A stretch of 64,000 nt of DNA, taken from assembly GCF_014206815.1 (NCBI RefSeq), contig NZ_JACHNP010000001.1, forward strand, positions 1,950,456-2,014,455. The letters run 5' to 3'. A program made the translations under genes and the position numbers. The notes below the pieces were generated by a model, which ran no database searches, was not told where the DNA came from, and saw only the letters and a list, made by a program, of their open reading frames with translations. Every line of letters starts with the position of its first letter. Position 1 is the first letter of the stretch. This stretch comes from Xanthomonas sp. F10 (GTDB lineage: Bacteria > Pseudomonadota > Gammaproteobacteria > Xanthomonadales > Xanthomonadaceae). Shown here in pieces: positions 21,734-32,836 of the stretch.

Positions 21734-22603
21734 TCAGAACGCCACCTGCAGGGAGAGATAGGGCCCACGCTGGTCGCGCAGGGTGGCGACGTCGCCGAGG
21801 TCGGCCCAGGCGCCGACCACGGACACGCGCTTGTTCGGGAACCATGCCACGAACGCATCCGCCCAGGCGTCCTCGCGGGCGAACCCGAGGTTGTCCGGTT
21901 TCTGCCGGTATTCCAGGCCCAGCACCCACGACGGGTCGAGTACCACCGCGACGCTGGCCTCGGCCACCAGCCGGTAGGCATTGCCGCGATCGCCGCCGAA
22001 CCCGAGCAGTCCGGTCTGGTTGGCGCGGGTGGCGCGCAGGGTGCCGTTGACCAGCAACTGGTAGCCGCCGGCCGCGTCCAGCCACAGCTTGGCGGCGCTG
22101 AGATAGACGTCGGTGCCATGGTCGGCACGCGCGCCGACCGCCAACGGCAAGCTGCCGTCGCGCAGCCGCTTGTACTGCACCCCCAGCGCCACCTGCGGCG
22201 CGGCGCCGTAGACCAGGTCGCCGCCCAGCCGCAGCTTGGCGCCGACCACATCCTGGCCGAGCGCATGCCAGGGCAGCGCCAGGCGCCGCTGCAACGTGCC
22301 CAGGTCCAGGCGCTGCCGCGCCAGCGACAGCTCCAGGCGGTTGCCCAGGGTCAGCGCCGCCCCCTGCACGTCCAGCCGGTAATCGCCGCTGTCCACATGC
22401 GTGGCGAACAGCACCACGCCGTCCTGATCGCGCGTGCCGTAGCCGGACAAGGCCGCCCACGGCACGATGCCGCCACCGCCGCTGCCTTCCACGCTGGAGG
22501 CGCCGCCGGTGGCCAGCAGCCGCCCCTGCCCGGCCCACGCCAGCCCCGGCAGCAAGGCCGCGACCGCCAGCAGCGCGCGTCGTCGAGATCGGGGTCGGGT
22601 CAT
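21734..22603 (-). CDS. DUF3034-like exported protein
   Basis: A 289-residue protein with a signal peptide (MTRPRSRRRALLAVAALLPGLAWA) followed by Gly-rich and alternating hydrophobic/polar segments typical of an outer-membrane beta-barrel or porin-like protein (for example LVYGAAPQVALGVQYK, WVLGLEYRQKPDNLG). It ends in LSLQVAF, a C-terminal Phe as found in many outer-membrane proteins. I assign DUF3034 by memory of the gene neighbourhood and architecture; function is not known. The ATG overlaps the EAL gene stop (22600-22603) and the stop abuts the globin gene. Confidence 0.75.
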   Translation of the reverse strand: MTRPRSRRRALLAVAALLPGLAWAGQGRLLATGGASSVEGSGGGGIVPWAALSGYGTRDQDGVVLFATHVDSGDYRLDVQGAALTLGNRLELSLARQRLDLGTLQRRLALPWHALGQDVVGAKLRLGGDLVYGAAPQVALGVQYKRLRDGSLPLAVGARADHGTDVYLSAAKLWLDAAGGYQLLVNGTLRATRANQTGLLGFGGDRGNAYRLVAEASVAVVLDPSWVLGLEYRQKPDNLGFAREDAWADAFVAWFPNKRVSVVGAWADLGDVATLRDQRGPYLSLQVAF

Positions 22604-24971
22604 CGGGGCGTCTCCTCGGTCGGGGCCGGCGTGGCCGCGCCGGCCGCCGCGCGGCGCGCGCACCAGGCCAGCAGCGCCGGCGCATCCAGCGGCGGCGCGT
22701 ACAGATAGCCCTGCGCCATGTCGCAGCCGTAGCTGCGCAGCAAGGCCTCCGCGGCGGCGTGCTCGACGCCCTCGGCCACCACCTGCAAGCCCATGTGGTG
22801 GCCCAGGTCGATGGTACTGCGCACGATCACCGCGTCGTCGCTGCCCGCGGCCAATTGCAACACGAAGCTCTTGTCGATCTTCAGTTCGTGCACCGGCATG
22901 CGCTTGAGCTGCGCCAGCGACGAATAGCCGGTGCCGAAGTCGTCGATGGACAGGCGCACGCCGCAGCGGCGCAGCTGCTGCAGCATGTTCAGGGCGTGCT
23001 CTACGTCGCGCATCAGCGCGCTTTCGGTCAGTTCCAGGGTCAGCCGCGGCGCGGCCAGGCCGTGCCGCGCCAGGCAGCCGCTGACGAACGCCGGCAGGCC
23101 CGGATCGTTGAGGTCCAATGCCGACAGGTTCACCGCCAGGCCCAGATCCAGGCCCTGGCCGCGCCACTGCGCCTGCAGGCGCATCGCCTCGTCGAGCACG
23201 AACTGGGTGAGCTGCTGGATCGCGCCGGAGTGCTCGGCCAGCGCAATGAACTCGTCCGGCCCGATCGGGCCGAGCAGCGGATGCTGCCAACGCAGCAACA
23301 CCTCCACGTGTTCGACCGCGCCGCGCGCCAGGCAGATCTTCGGCTGGAAGCGCAGCGACATCTCGCCGCGCGCGATCGCCTGGCGCAGGTCGCCGGTCAG
23401 GCGCAGGCGGCGCAGGTGCTGCTCGTCCTGACCGTCGCGGTACACGGATGCGCCGCCGCCGTGTTGCCGCGCCTGCTGGCGGGCGATATCGGCGCGGCGC
23501 AGCAGGGTGTCGGCATCGGCGCCATGCGCGGGAATCAGCGCGATGCCGATGCTGGCGTCGGCCAGGATCCGCGCCTGCGGCAGGCTCAACGGGTGCCGCA
23601 GTTGCGCCAGCAGTTCGGCGGCATAGGCCTCCACCGCGGCGGCATCGGTGTGCGCCAGCACCACCATGAACTCGTCGCTGCCGAGCCGTCCGACCCGGTC
23701 CGGCGCGCGCACCGCCTGTTCCAGCCGGCGCCCGGTATGGACCAGCACCTGATCGGCGAAATCGTGGCCGAAGCTGTCGTTGAGTTCCTTGAAGCGCTCC
23801 AGGTCCAGCACCAGCACCGCGGCGGTGCTGGCATCGGCCTGGCGGGCCTCGACCACGGTCTGCAGGTGTTGCAGCAGCGCCGTGCGATTGGGCAGCCCGG
23901 TCAGCGCATCGTGCCGTGCCTGATGCAGGATGTCCTGCTCGCGGCGGGCGATGCGGCGCTGCATGGCGCCGAAGCTGCTGGCCAGCTCGGTGAGTTCGGC
24001 GCCGGCGTGCAGCGGCAGCAGCGCCTGGTAGTCGCCGTGCTGGATGCGCCGCGTCGCCGCGACCAGTTGCGCGACCGGACGGCTGACCCCGCGCGCCAGG
24101 AAGATCGCCACCACCAGCGCGGCCAGCGTGGCCACGCCGGCCAGGATCAGGATGCGCAGCTTCAGCAGGCGGTACGGCGCGTCGGCGCGGTCCAGCGAGG
24201 CCTGCAGCGCGACCATGACCCGGCCGTCGTCGGCCGCCAGCCGCACCCGCAACAGGTAGCGCGCCTGCCCCAGCTGCAGCGGCTGCGCGGCCGCCGGCGC
24301 CAGCGGCGTGCGCCGCAGCTGCTGCTGGAACTGCGCGGCGCGCAGCGGATCCAGGGTCGAGGCCAGCACCTGCGGCGCGCCTTGGGTGGTGAAGAAGGTC
24401 GCGTCCAGCCCGGTGGTCCCGATGAAGTCCTGGCCGAGCTCGTCGCCGGATTCCCCGCCGATCGCGACCCAGCCGACCCGTTGCGGCGCCAGCACCTGCA
24501 CCAGCGCCAGACGCATCAGGCGCCGGTCCAGCAGCACGATGCCGACCGCGCTGCCGTTGCGCTGCGCCTGCCGCAGCAGCGGCTGCACCGCACGCAGTTG
24601 CTGCGCCTGCGGCAGCGCCGACAGCCCTGCCAGGACTGGCCATCGGCCGACAGCAGCAGGGCGCTGGGCGCGCGCACGCGCGCGGCGTGGTTGCGCAGCG
24701 CCGACTGCATGGTCGGCACGTCGCCGCTGGTCACCGCGGCGCGGAAGCCGAAATCGTCGGCGAGCACCGAGGCGGCCTGCAGCAGTTGCTCGTCGCGGCG
24801 TTGGTCGATGCGCTGCCACACGCGCTCGCCCGTGCGTAGTTCGTCGTCCAGTTGTGCGGCGACGCTGCGCTGGGTCGCCACGTGCACGGCCAGGAACGTC
24901 AGCGCCTGGGCCGCCAGCACCACCAGCACCAGCAGCGCGGCGATGCGGGTGTGCAACCGCCACGGCTTCAT
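22600..24971 (-). pseudogene. Cache-HAMP-GGDEF-EAL c-di-GMP protein, frameshifted
   Basis: This would be a membrane c-di-GMP enzyme of about 790 residues. The N-terminus (MKPWRLHTRIAALLVLVVLA, transmembrane, then a periplasmic sensor) reads in one frame to about position 24,630, and the rest (sensor remainder, second transmembrane helix and HAMP, GGDEF, EAL) reads in another; total length is 3n+2, fitting loss of one base. The cyclase motif is degenerate (LGSDEF). The EAL part keeps ExLxR (EVLLR), NLSALDL, ELTES, DDFGTGYSS, KIDKSF and AEGVE, so phosphodiesterase activity is possible if translated. Both frames outside these segments look like shadow sequence. It could also be a sequencing error. 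Confidence 0.85.
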
Positions 24972-25669
24972 CGCGTCGGCGCCGTCTGGCTGCGGCGGAA
25001 CTTGTCCTGCAGTGCGCGAATGCGCGGATCTTCCGGAACGACCTGCGCCGGTCCGTGCGTGGCCAACTGCACCGCCTGGCGCAGCGGCGCGCGCGCCACC
25101 TGCAGCGGCTGCGCGTAGCCGGCGCCGCTCAGGCGCGGATGCCACACCCGCAGTTCGTAGGCGCCGGGCGGCACCTCCAGCCGCACCTGCGCGTCGGCGC
25201 CGGTCACCGCGAAGTACGGGGTATCCAGCACCACCACGTAGCCGACCATCCAGTCATGGATGTTGCAGCCCACCGTGACCAGACCCGCTTGCTCGAAGCG
25301 CACCGGCTTGGCGGTACTGCCCTGGTACAGCGGCAGTTCGAAGCGCTTGGCCGGCGAGAAGGAATAGACCTGGTGGCGGATCTGGTCGCTGTTGGGAAAG
25401 CGCACCCAGCTGCCGGTCTGCACCGCCAGCACCGCAGGCACGAACTGCGAGTTGACCTGATCCATCGTCGCCGTCGCCGAGGCCGGCGCGGCCGGGCGCG
25501 CCGGCGCGGTCGCTTGCAGGCTGACCACGGCATCGGCCAGCGGACCGTCGGCGTCGGCCACCAGCACCGTGACCGGGGTGGCCGCGGCCGGCAGCGCCGC
25601 CATGGCCAGCACCACTGCGAGCCAGCGGCGGCGGCCCTGCCGCCAGAACGATTCCGTCCGCCTTGTCAT
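24968..25669 (-). CDS. Cupredoxin-like exported protein (methylamine-utilisation-like)
   Basis: A 233-residue secreted protein with signal peptide (cleavage near LPAAATP). It resembles the 'methylamine utilization protein' plastocyanin-like family: a His in DQIRHQVYSFS and the C-x2-H-x2-M arrangement in VGCNIHDWMVGYVVVLDTPYFAV supply probable type 1 copper ligands. A carboxypeptidase-regulatory-like beta-sandwich segment follows (PPGAYELRVWHPRL). Its stop overlaps the start of the downstream GGDEF/EAL gene (ATGA, 24968-24971), making it first in the module. Copper binding is inference from residue pattern. Confidence 0.8.
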   Translation of the reverse strand: MTRRTESFWRQGRRRWLAVVLAMAALPAAATPVTVLVADADGPLADAVVSLQATAPARPAAPASATATMDQVNSQFVPAVLAVQTGSWVRFPNSDQIRHQVYSFSPAKRFELPLYQGSTAKPVRFEQAGLVTVGCNIHDWMVGYVVVLDTPYFAVTGADAQVRLEVPPGAYELRVWHPRLSGAGYAQPLQVARAPLRQAVQLATHGPAQVVPEDPRIRALQDKFRRSQTAPTR

Positions 25670-25825
25670 CGCACCCTCGCTACGGGCCCGGCTGGCAGCG
25701 CCCGGACCTCCCGGACGGCGCGTCGAGGGCGACCTGCAAGCGATATCGGCCGTGAACGGACCCGGCTTGAGGCCGACCCTGCCGCCGGGCGTCCCGGCGG
25801 CGGCACGCAGCGTTGCGGGCGCGGC

Positions 25826-26764
25826 TTACTTCAGCTTGATCTCGCGCAAGCGCTCTTCCAGATAGCCCTGCGCGGTGATCGGCTCGGGATAGCGGCTGGG
25901 GTTGTCGGCGCTGACGCAGGACGGCAGCACGTCGATCACGAAATCCGGGTTCGGGTGCAGGAAGAAGGGGACCGAATAGCGCGGCTGGCGCGCCTGCTCG
26001 CCCGGCGGGTTGACCACGCGGTGGGTGGTCGAGGGATACACGTGGTTGGTCAGGCGCTGCAGCATGTCGCCGATGTTGACCACGATGGTGTCGGCGTCGG
26101 AGGTGAACGGCACCCACTCGCCCTGCTTGGACTTCACTTCCAGGCCGGCGGCGCTGGCGCCGACCAGCAAGGTGATCAGGTTGATGTCCTCGTGGGCACC
26201 GGCGCGCACATTGGGGATGTCGTCGGCGGTGATCGGCGGGTAGTGGATCGGGCGCAGGATCGAGTTGCCCGAATCGGTCTTGTCGACGAAGTAGTGCTCG
26301 GGCAGGCCGATGTGCAGGGCCAGCGCCGACAGCACGCGCGCGCCGAGCTGGTCCAGCGCCTGGTACAGGCCGTAGCCGTGGGCGCGGAAGCCGGGCACTT
26401 CGCTCGGCCACAGGTTCGGCGGCATCACGGCGCGGTACGGGGAGTCGTCGGCGATCTCGCGGCCGATGTGCCAGAACTCCTTCAGGTCGAAGTGCTTGGA
26501 GTCCTTGGCGGTCTCCACACCGAAGGCGGTGTAGCCGCGCGCGCCGCCGCTGCCCGGCAGGTGGTACTTGCGCTTGGTCTCCTCGGGCAGGGCGAAGAAC
26601 GCCTTGAACACGTCGTAGGCGGCGTCGATCTGCACCTGGGCGATGCCGTGGTTGCGGATGCCGGCGAAGCCCCACTCGCGGTAGGCCGCGCCCAGCTCGG
26701 CGACGAACGCCTCGCGGTCGGTGTCGAAACGGGTGATGTCGAGGGTGGGAATGCGCGCAGTCAT
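25826..26764 (-). CDS. 2-oxoglutarate/Fe(II) dioxygenase, isopenicillin-N-synthase family
   Basis: A 312-residue oxygenase with the DIOX_N domain (IPTLDITRF to GIRNHGI) and the 2OG-FeII core. Iron ligands are His and Asp in AHEDINLITLL and the distal His in STTHRVVNPP; the 2-oxoglutarate-binding Arg/Ser is RYSVPFFLHP. Substrate is unknown; bacterial members are often annotated ethylene-forming-enzyme-like or flavanone-dioxygenase-like. It stands alone between glmM and the cupredoxin gene, on the same strand. Confidence 0.9.
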   Translation of the reverse strand: MTARIPTLDITRFDTDREAFVAELGAAYREWGFAGIRNHGIAQVQIDAAYDVFKAFFALPEETKRKYHLPGSGGARGYTAFGVETAKDSKHFDLKEFWHIGREIADDSPYRAVMPPNLWPSEVPGFRAHGYGLYQALDQLGARVLSALALHIGLPEHYFVDKTDSGNSILRPIHYPPITADDIPNVRAGAHEDINLITLLVGASAAGLEVKSKQGEWVPFTSDADTIVVNIGDMLQRLTNHVYPSTTHRVVNPPGEQARQPRYSVPFFLHPNPDFVIDVLPSCVSADNPSRYPEPITAQGYLEERLREIKLK

Positions 26765-26805
26765 GGCAGGAACCGTCGTCTCGTAAGAGGGAACAAACGC
26801 CGCGC

Positions 26806-26895
26806 TCAGCGCAGCAGGCGGTACAGCAGGTAGAACGTGATCGCCTTGGCGACGATCACGAAGAGGGCAATGGCGATCGACTCACGCCGCGTCAC
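26806..26895 (-). CDS. Possible 29-residue membrane peptide
   Basis: A short frame beginning with GTG (26893-26895) reads [20 protein letters not shown], then FYLLYRLLR and a stop. This is a basic N-terminus, one hydrophobic helix and a basic end. A GAGG motif lies 6 bp before the GTG. It overlaps the end of glmM by 14 bp. It may be a real small membrane protein or a chance frame; there is no family evidence. Confidence 0.3.
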   Translation of the reverse strand: MTRRESIAIALFVIVAKAITFYLLYRLLR

Positions 26896-28225
26896 GGACC
26901 GCCTCGGCCAGCGCGTCCAGGGTCTGCCGCATCAGCGCGGCATCGTCGGCCTCGACCGTGACCCGCACCACCGGCTCGGTGCCGGAGGCGCGCAGGAAGG
27001 CGCGCCCGCGCCCCTGCACCGCCGCCTGCGCCGCGGCTAGCGCCGCCTTGACGGTGTCGGCCTCGAGCGGGCGCACGCCCGGTTGCAGGCGCACGTTGAC
27101 CGTCTGCTGCGGCACCGTCTGCAGCCCGGCCAGCGCCTGGCGCAAGGTCTGCCGCGAGCGCTTGAGCACTTCCAGCACCTGCAACGCGCTGACGATGGCG
27201 TCGCCGGTGGTGGCGCGGTCCAGGCACAGCATGTGCCCGGAGGCCTCGCCGCCGAGCACGCCGCCGTGTTCGACCAGCGCCTGGTGCACGTAGCGGTCGC
27301 CGACCTTGGCGCGCAGGAACGGCACCTGCAGCGCGGCCAGCGCCCGCTCCAGGCCATAGTTGGTCATCAGCGTGCCGACCACCGGCCCGTGCAGGCGGCC
27401 GCTGGCCTGCCAACCGCAGGCCAGCACGTACAGCAGGCCGTCGCCGTCGACCGGGTTGCCCTGGTCGTCGGCCATCAGCACGCGGTCGCCGTCGCCGTCG
27501 AAGGCGATGCCCAGGTGCGCGCCATGCTCGCGCACGTTGGCGGCGAGGTTGTCGATGTGCATCGAGCCGACGCCGGCATTGATGTTGAGCCCGTCCGGCG
27601 CCGCACCGATCGCGATCACCTCCGCACCCAGCTCGCGGAACAGCAGTGGTGCGATGTGGTAGGTCGCGCCGTGCGCGCAGTCCAGCACCAGCTTCAGTCC
27701 GCGCAGGTCGAAGCCGCGCGGCACGCTGGCCTTGCAGAACTCGATGTAGCGGCCGATCGCCTCGCGCGCGCGCATCGCCTTGCCCAGGCGCTCGGATTCG
27801 ACCGTGGCGAACGGCGCGTCCAGCGCGGCCTCGATCGCCTGCTCGGTGGCGTCGTCGAGCTTCTCGCCGTGGGCGGAAAAGAACTTGATGCCGTTGTCGT
27901 AGTGCGGGTTGTGCGAGGCGCTGATGACGATGCCGGCGTCGGCACCGAGGGTACGGGTCAGGAACGCCACCGCCGGGGTCGGCATCGGCCCGAGCAACTG
28001 CACGTTGGCGCCGGCCGCGACCAGCCCGGCCTCCAGCGCCGACTCGAACATGTAGCCGGAGATGCGCGTGTCCTTGCCGATCACCACGGTGGGCCGCGCG
28101 GTGCCGCCGGCGACCAGCACGCGGCCCAGCGCGTTGCCCAGGCGCATCACGAAATCGGCGGAAATCGCCCCCTGCCCGACCCGGCCACGGATGCCGTCAG
28201 TGCCGAAGTATTTGCGGGCGCTCAT
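26882..28225 (-). CDS. glmM: Phosphoglucosamine mutase
   Basis: GlmM converts glucosamine-6-phosphate to glucosamine-1-phosphate for peptidoglycan and LPS precursors. Motifs are [13 protein letters not shown] at the N-terminus, the phosphoserine loop [12 protein letters not shown], the metal-binding [11 protein letters not shown], the sugar-binding GEASGH and the phosphate-binding [11 protein letters not shown]. The ATG at 28223-28225 gives 447 residues, the family size. The spacer upstream is filled with GGGACCC heptamers. Confidence 0.98.
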   Translation of the reverse strand: MSARKYFGTDGIRGRVGQGAISADFVMRLGNALGRVLVAGGTARPTVVIGKDTRISGYMFESALEAGLVAAGANVQLLGPMPTPAVAFLTRTLGADAGIVISASHNPHYDNGIKFFSAHGEKLDDATEQAIEAALDAPFATVESERLGKAMRAREAIGRYIEFCKASVPRGFDLRGLKLVLDCAHGATYHIAPLLFRELGAEVIAIGAAPDGLNINAGVGSMHIDNLAANVREHGAHLGIAFDGDGDRVLMADDQGNPVDGDGLLYVLACGWQASGRLHGPVVGTLMTNYGLERALAALQVPFLRAKVGDRYVHQALVEHGGVLGGEASGHMLCLDRATTGDAIVSALQVLEVLKRSRQTLRQALAGLQTVPQQTVNVRLQPGVRPLEADTVKAALAAAQAAVQGRGRAFLRASGTEPVVRVTVEADDAALMRQTLDALAEAVRDAA

Positions 28226-28230
28226 GGGGT

Positions 28231-28364
28231 CGGGACCCGGGACCCGGAACCCGGGACCCGGAAAAAGCTGAAAGCGCGCGCTGCGGGGGAAACACCCACG
28301 CTGTTGACGCAATACATCCGTCGCGGGAAACCACGGGACCCGGGTCCCGGGTCCCGGGTCCCGG
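28231..28364. repeat. Two inverted GGGACCC heptamer arrays between accD and glmM
   Basis: Positions 28231-28261 hold about four copies of GGGACCC (one variant GGAACCC). Positions 28335-28364 hold one GGGACCC and three GGGTCCC, the reverse complement. The two arrays are separated by about 73 bp and together could fold into a long stem. They lie just before the glmM start codon and just after the accD stop. Confidence 0.8.
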
Positions 28365-28385
28365 CTTTATCCCCGGCTCCGGCCT

Positions 28386-29273
<888 letters not shown>

Positions 29274-29608
29274 GCGATGTGACGATCCATTGGGCGGCCG
29301 CGAGAGCCGCAGAGGGGCGACAGTCTAACTCGGTCCCCCGCTGGCCTGCAGACGGTGGCGCATGGGGCGGCCAGGCCGGCCGGCACCGGCGCGGCCGCTG
29401 CCAGGGCAGCTATCGGGGCTCGCCCATTGCGAGACCTGCGGCGCCGCCTCCGCCCTCCCGGGCAGCCAACCATGTTCCATCCCAACGGCCTGCGCGCGCC
29501 ATCGACCGGCGAGGCGTGGGCCGCACGCACCCGCGCGCCGCGAATGCGGCATCGCCGCAAACGCGAACGCCCGCGCATGGCGGGCGTTCGGCTAGAACCA
29601 GGCGTGGC
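29274..29608. other. Spacer between trpA and accD
   Basis: Apart from the hairpin at 29564-29590, I see no gene, RNA or repeat in these 335 bp. It presumably contains the accD promoter on the minus strand, but no convincing -35/-10 pair stands out. Confidence 0.5.
29564..29590 (-). terminator. Hairpin downstream of trpA
   Basis: A perfect 11-bp stem (CGAACGCCCGC with GCGGGCGTTCG) with a 5-nt loop lies about 20 bp after the trpA stop on the minus strand and is followed by GTTTGC. The T-run is short, but the stem is strong, so it probably terminates the trp transcript. Confidence 0.65.
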
Positions 29609-30412
29609 TCAGCCGGCGTCCAGCGCCTGCCGCAGCGGCACCAGGAACGCCAGGGCCGCCTCGCGCGCGGCCTGCGCGCTGGCGGCCTCGGCCAGCGCCG
29701 CCACCAGCGCGCTGCCGACCACCACGCCGTCGGCATCGACAGCCATGGCCTTGGCGCTGGCGGCGTCCTTGATGCCGAAGCCGGCCACCACCGGCACCGG
29801 GCAGCGCGCGCGCAGCTGGCGCAGGCGATCGCCGGCGGCGCGGGTATCCAGCCGGTCGGCACCGGTCACGCCGGCGAAGCTGACGTAGTACAGGTAGCCG
29901 CGCGCCGCATCGCACAACAGGGCGATGCGCGCATCGCTGGTGGTCGGCGAGGCCAGCACGATCAGGTCCAGCCCCGCGTCGGCGAAGATCGCCAGGGTCT
30001 CGGCCGATTCCTCCGGCGGCAGGTCGACCAGCAGCACGCCATCCACGCCGGCCGCCACCGCTTCTTCGGCAAAGCGCGCCGTGCCGTGGACCTCCACCGG
30101 GTTGAGGTAGCCCATCAGCACCACCGGGGTGTTGGCGTCGTCGCGACGGAACGCACTGACCGTCTCCAGCACGTAGCGCAGGCCGGCGCCACGCGCCAGC
30201 GCGCGCTCGGAACTGCGCTGGATGGTCGGGCCATCGGCCATCGGATCGGAGAACGGAACGCCCAGCTCGATCACGTCGGCGCCGGCCTCGACCAGCGCAT
30301 GCATCGCCGGCACGGTCGCCTCCAGCGACGGATCGCCGGCGGTGAGGAAGGGAATCAGGGCCTTGCGGCGTTGGGAATCGAGTCGGGCAAAGGTGTCGGC
30401 GAGGCGGTTCAT
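29609..30412 (-). CDS. trpA: Tryptophan synthase alpha chain
   Basis: TrpA cleaves indole-3-glycerol phosphate to indole, which is channelled to TrpB. The catalytic Glu is in ADVIELGVPFSDP and the catalytic Asp in VLLVDLPPEE; the loop GVTGAD and the phosphate-binding GFGIKDAASAK are present. The ATG at 30410-30412 gives 267 residues. It follows trpB, separated by about 147 bp containing palindromic repeats rather than the usual overlap. Confidence 0.98.
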   Translation of the reverse strand: MNRLADTFARLDSQRRKALIPFLTAGDPSLEATVPAMHALVEAGADVIELGVPFSDPMADGPTIQRSSERALARGAGLRYVLETVSAFRRDDANTPVVLMGYLNPVEVHGTARFAEEAVAAGVDGVLLVDLPPEESAETLAIFADAGLDLIVLASPTTSDARIALLCDAARGYLYYVSFAGVTGADRLDTRAAGDRLRQLRARCPVPVVAGFGIKDAASAKAMAVDADGVVVGSALVAALAEAASAQAAREAALAFLVPLRQALDAG

Positions 30413-30427
30413 GTGGGACCTATGCAC

Positions 30428-30550
30428 CCCTCTCCCGCCGGGAGAGGGTTGGGGTGAAAATAAGAGGCGAAGCGGTGCGGCATTTGGTTTACGGAGCTGC
30501 GCCCGTACCCGCATCCGGCGCTTCGCGCCACCTTCTCCCGAAGGAGAAGG
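30428..30550. repeat. REP-like palindromes between trpB and trpA
   Basis: Two palindromes lie in the spacer: 30428-30448 (CCCTCTCCC, then GCC, then GGGAGAGGG) and 30531-30550 (CCTTCTCC-CGAA-GGAGAAGG). The segment before the second (catccggcgcttcgcgccacc) closely matches the unit in the tandem array at 42.9-43.4 kb. They may affect message stability between trpB and trpA. Confidence 0.75.
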
Positions 30551-30559
30551 AAAAAGCCG

Positions 30560-31777
<1,218 letters not shown>

Positions 31778-31849
31778 GGCGCAAACCGGAGGGCAACAGG
31801 ACAGGCCTGCACTTTAGCGCACACGTCGGCGCACAAAAACCGATAAAGT

Positions 31850-31866
31850 CTGACGCAAATCGTCAG
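31850..31866. promoter_or_regulatory. Inverted repeat in the trpB/lysR divergent spacer
   Basis: CTGACG and CGTCAG, separated by CAAAT, form a perfect 6-bp inverted repeat ending 10 bp before the LysR-type start codon. It may be an operator for that regulator. Its position over the ribosome site fits autorepression better than activation of trpBA; this is inference. Confidence 0.45.
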
Positions 31867-31876
31867 GAAAACTCAC

Positions 31877-32770
31877 ATGACAAGCCCGCGCCGCCTGCCC
31901 TCGCTCAACGCCCTGCGCGCGTTCGAGGCCGCCGCGCGGCTGCGCAGCGTCGGCGCCGCGGCGGCGGAACTGCACGTCACCCACGGCGCGGTCAGCCGCC
32001 AGGTGCGGCTGCTGGAACAGGAACTGGGGCTGCCGCTGCTGCAGCGCGACGGCCGCGGCATCCGCCCGACCGCCGCCGGCACGCGCCTGTGCGAGGCCGC
32101 CGGCACCGCTTTCGCGCAGTTGCACGAGGCGGTGGCGGAGCTGCGCCGCCCCGCGCGCCCGGCCGCGCTGGTGCTGGGCTGCCCCGGCAGCATCCTGGCC
32201 CGCTGGATGATCCCGCGGCTGCAGGCGCTGCAGCGCGACTTGCCGGCGCTGACCCTGCACCTGTCCGCGCACGAAGGCGACTTCGCCGCCGACCTGGACG
32301 GCCTGGATGCCGCCCTGCTGCTGGGCCAGGCGCCGTGGCCGGCGGACTGGCAGGTCCGCGTGCTGGCGCCGGAGCGGATCGGCCCGGTGCTCAGCCCCGC
32401 CCTGCCGCAGGCGCCGGCACTGGCCACGGCCGCGCCGGCAGCGCTGCAGGCGCTGCCGCTGCTGCACACGGTGTCGCGCCCGCAGGCGTGGCCGGCTTGG
32501 GCCGAGGCACAGGGACTGGCACCGGCGCAGTTGCGCTACGGCACCGGCTTCGAACACCTGTACTACCTGCTGGAGGCGGCGTTGGCCGGAATCGGCGTGG
32601 CGATCGCGCCACAGCCGCTGGTCGCCGACGACCTGGCCAATGGCCGCCTGCTGGCGCCGTGGGGCTTCGTCGCCACCGGCGGGCAGTGGGCGCTGTGCAC
32701 GCGCCGCGAGGTGCAGGACCCGCGGGTCGGCGCGCTAGCCCAGTGGCTGACGCAGGAGCTGCAGCGCTGA
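31877..32770 (+). CDS. LysR-family transcriptional regulator (TrpI-like)
   Basis: A 297-residue LysR regulator. Residues 7-65 form the winged helix-turn-helix (LNALRAFEAAARLRSVGAAA, HVTHGAVSRQVRLLEQELG), and about 95-295 the periplasmic-binding-like co-inducer domain. Sequence style (GcvA/TrpI type) and position, divergent from trpBA, suggest control of trpBA in response to indoleglycerol phosphate as TrpI does in Pseudomonas. That link is inferred from family and context. The start has AGGA 7 bp upstream. Confidence 0.85.
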   Translation: MTSPRRLPSLNALRAFEAAARLRSVGAAAAELHVTHGAVSRQVRLLEQELGLPLLQRDGRGIRPTAAGTRLCEAAGTAFAQLHEAVAELRRPARPAALVLGCPGSILARWMIPRLQALQRDLPALTLHLSAHEGDFAADLDGLDAALLLGQAPWPADWQVRVLAPERIGPVLSPALPQAPALATAAPAALQALPLLHTVSRPQAWPAWAEAQGLAPAQLRYGTGFEHLYYLLEAALAGIGVAIAPQPLVADDLANGRLLAPWGFVATGGQWALCTRREVQDPRVGALAQWLTQELQR

Positions 32771-32836
32771 GCTCGACGGACCGCAGGCGACGCCGCGACC
32801 GCCTGCCTGCCCTTCCGCCGCGACGCGCTGCCGCGC

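Noticed and set aside
28231-28364. CRISPR or phase-variable coding repeat
   Set aside because: 7-bp units without spacers in a non-coding gap; no reading frame crosses them that resembles a protein.
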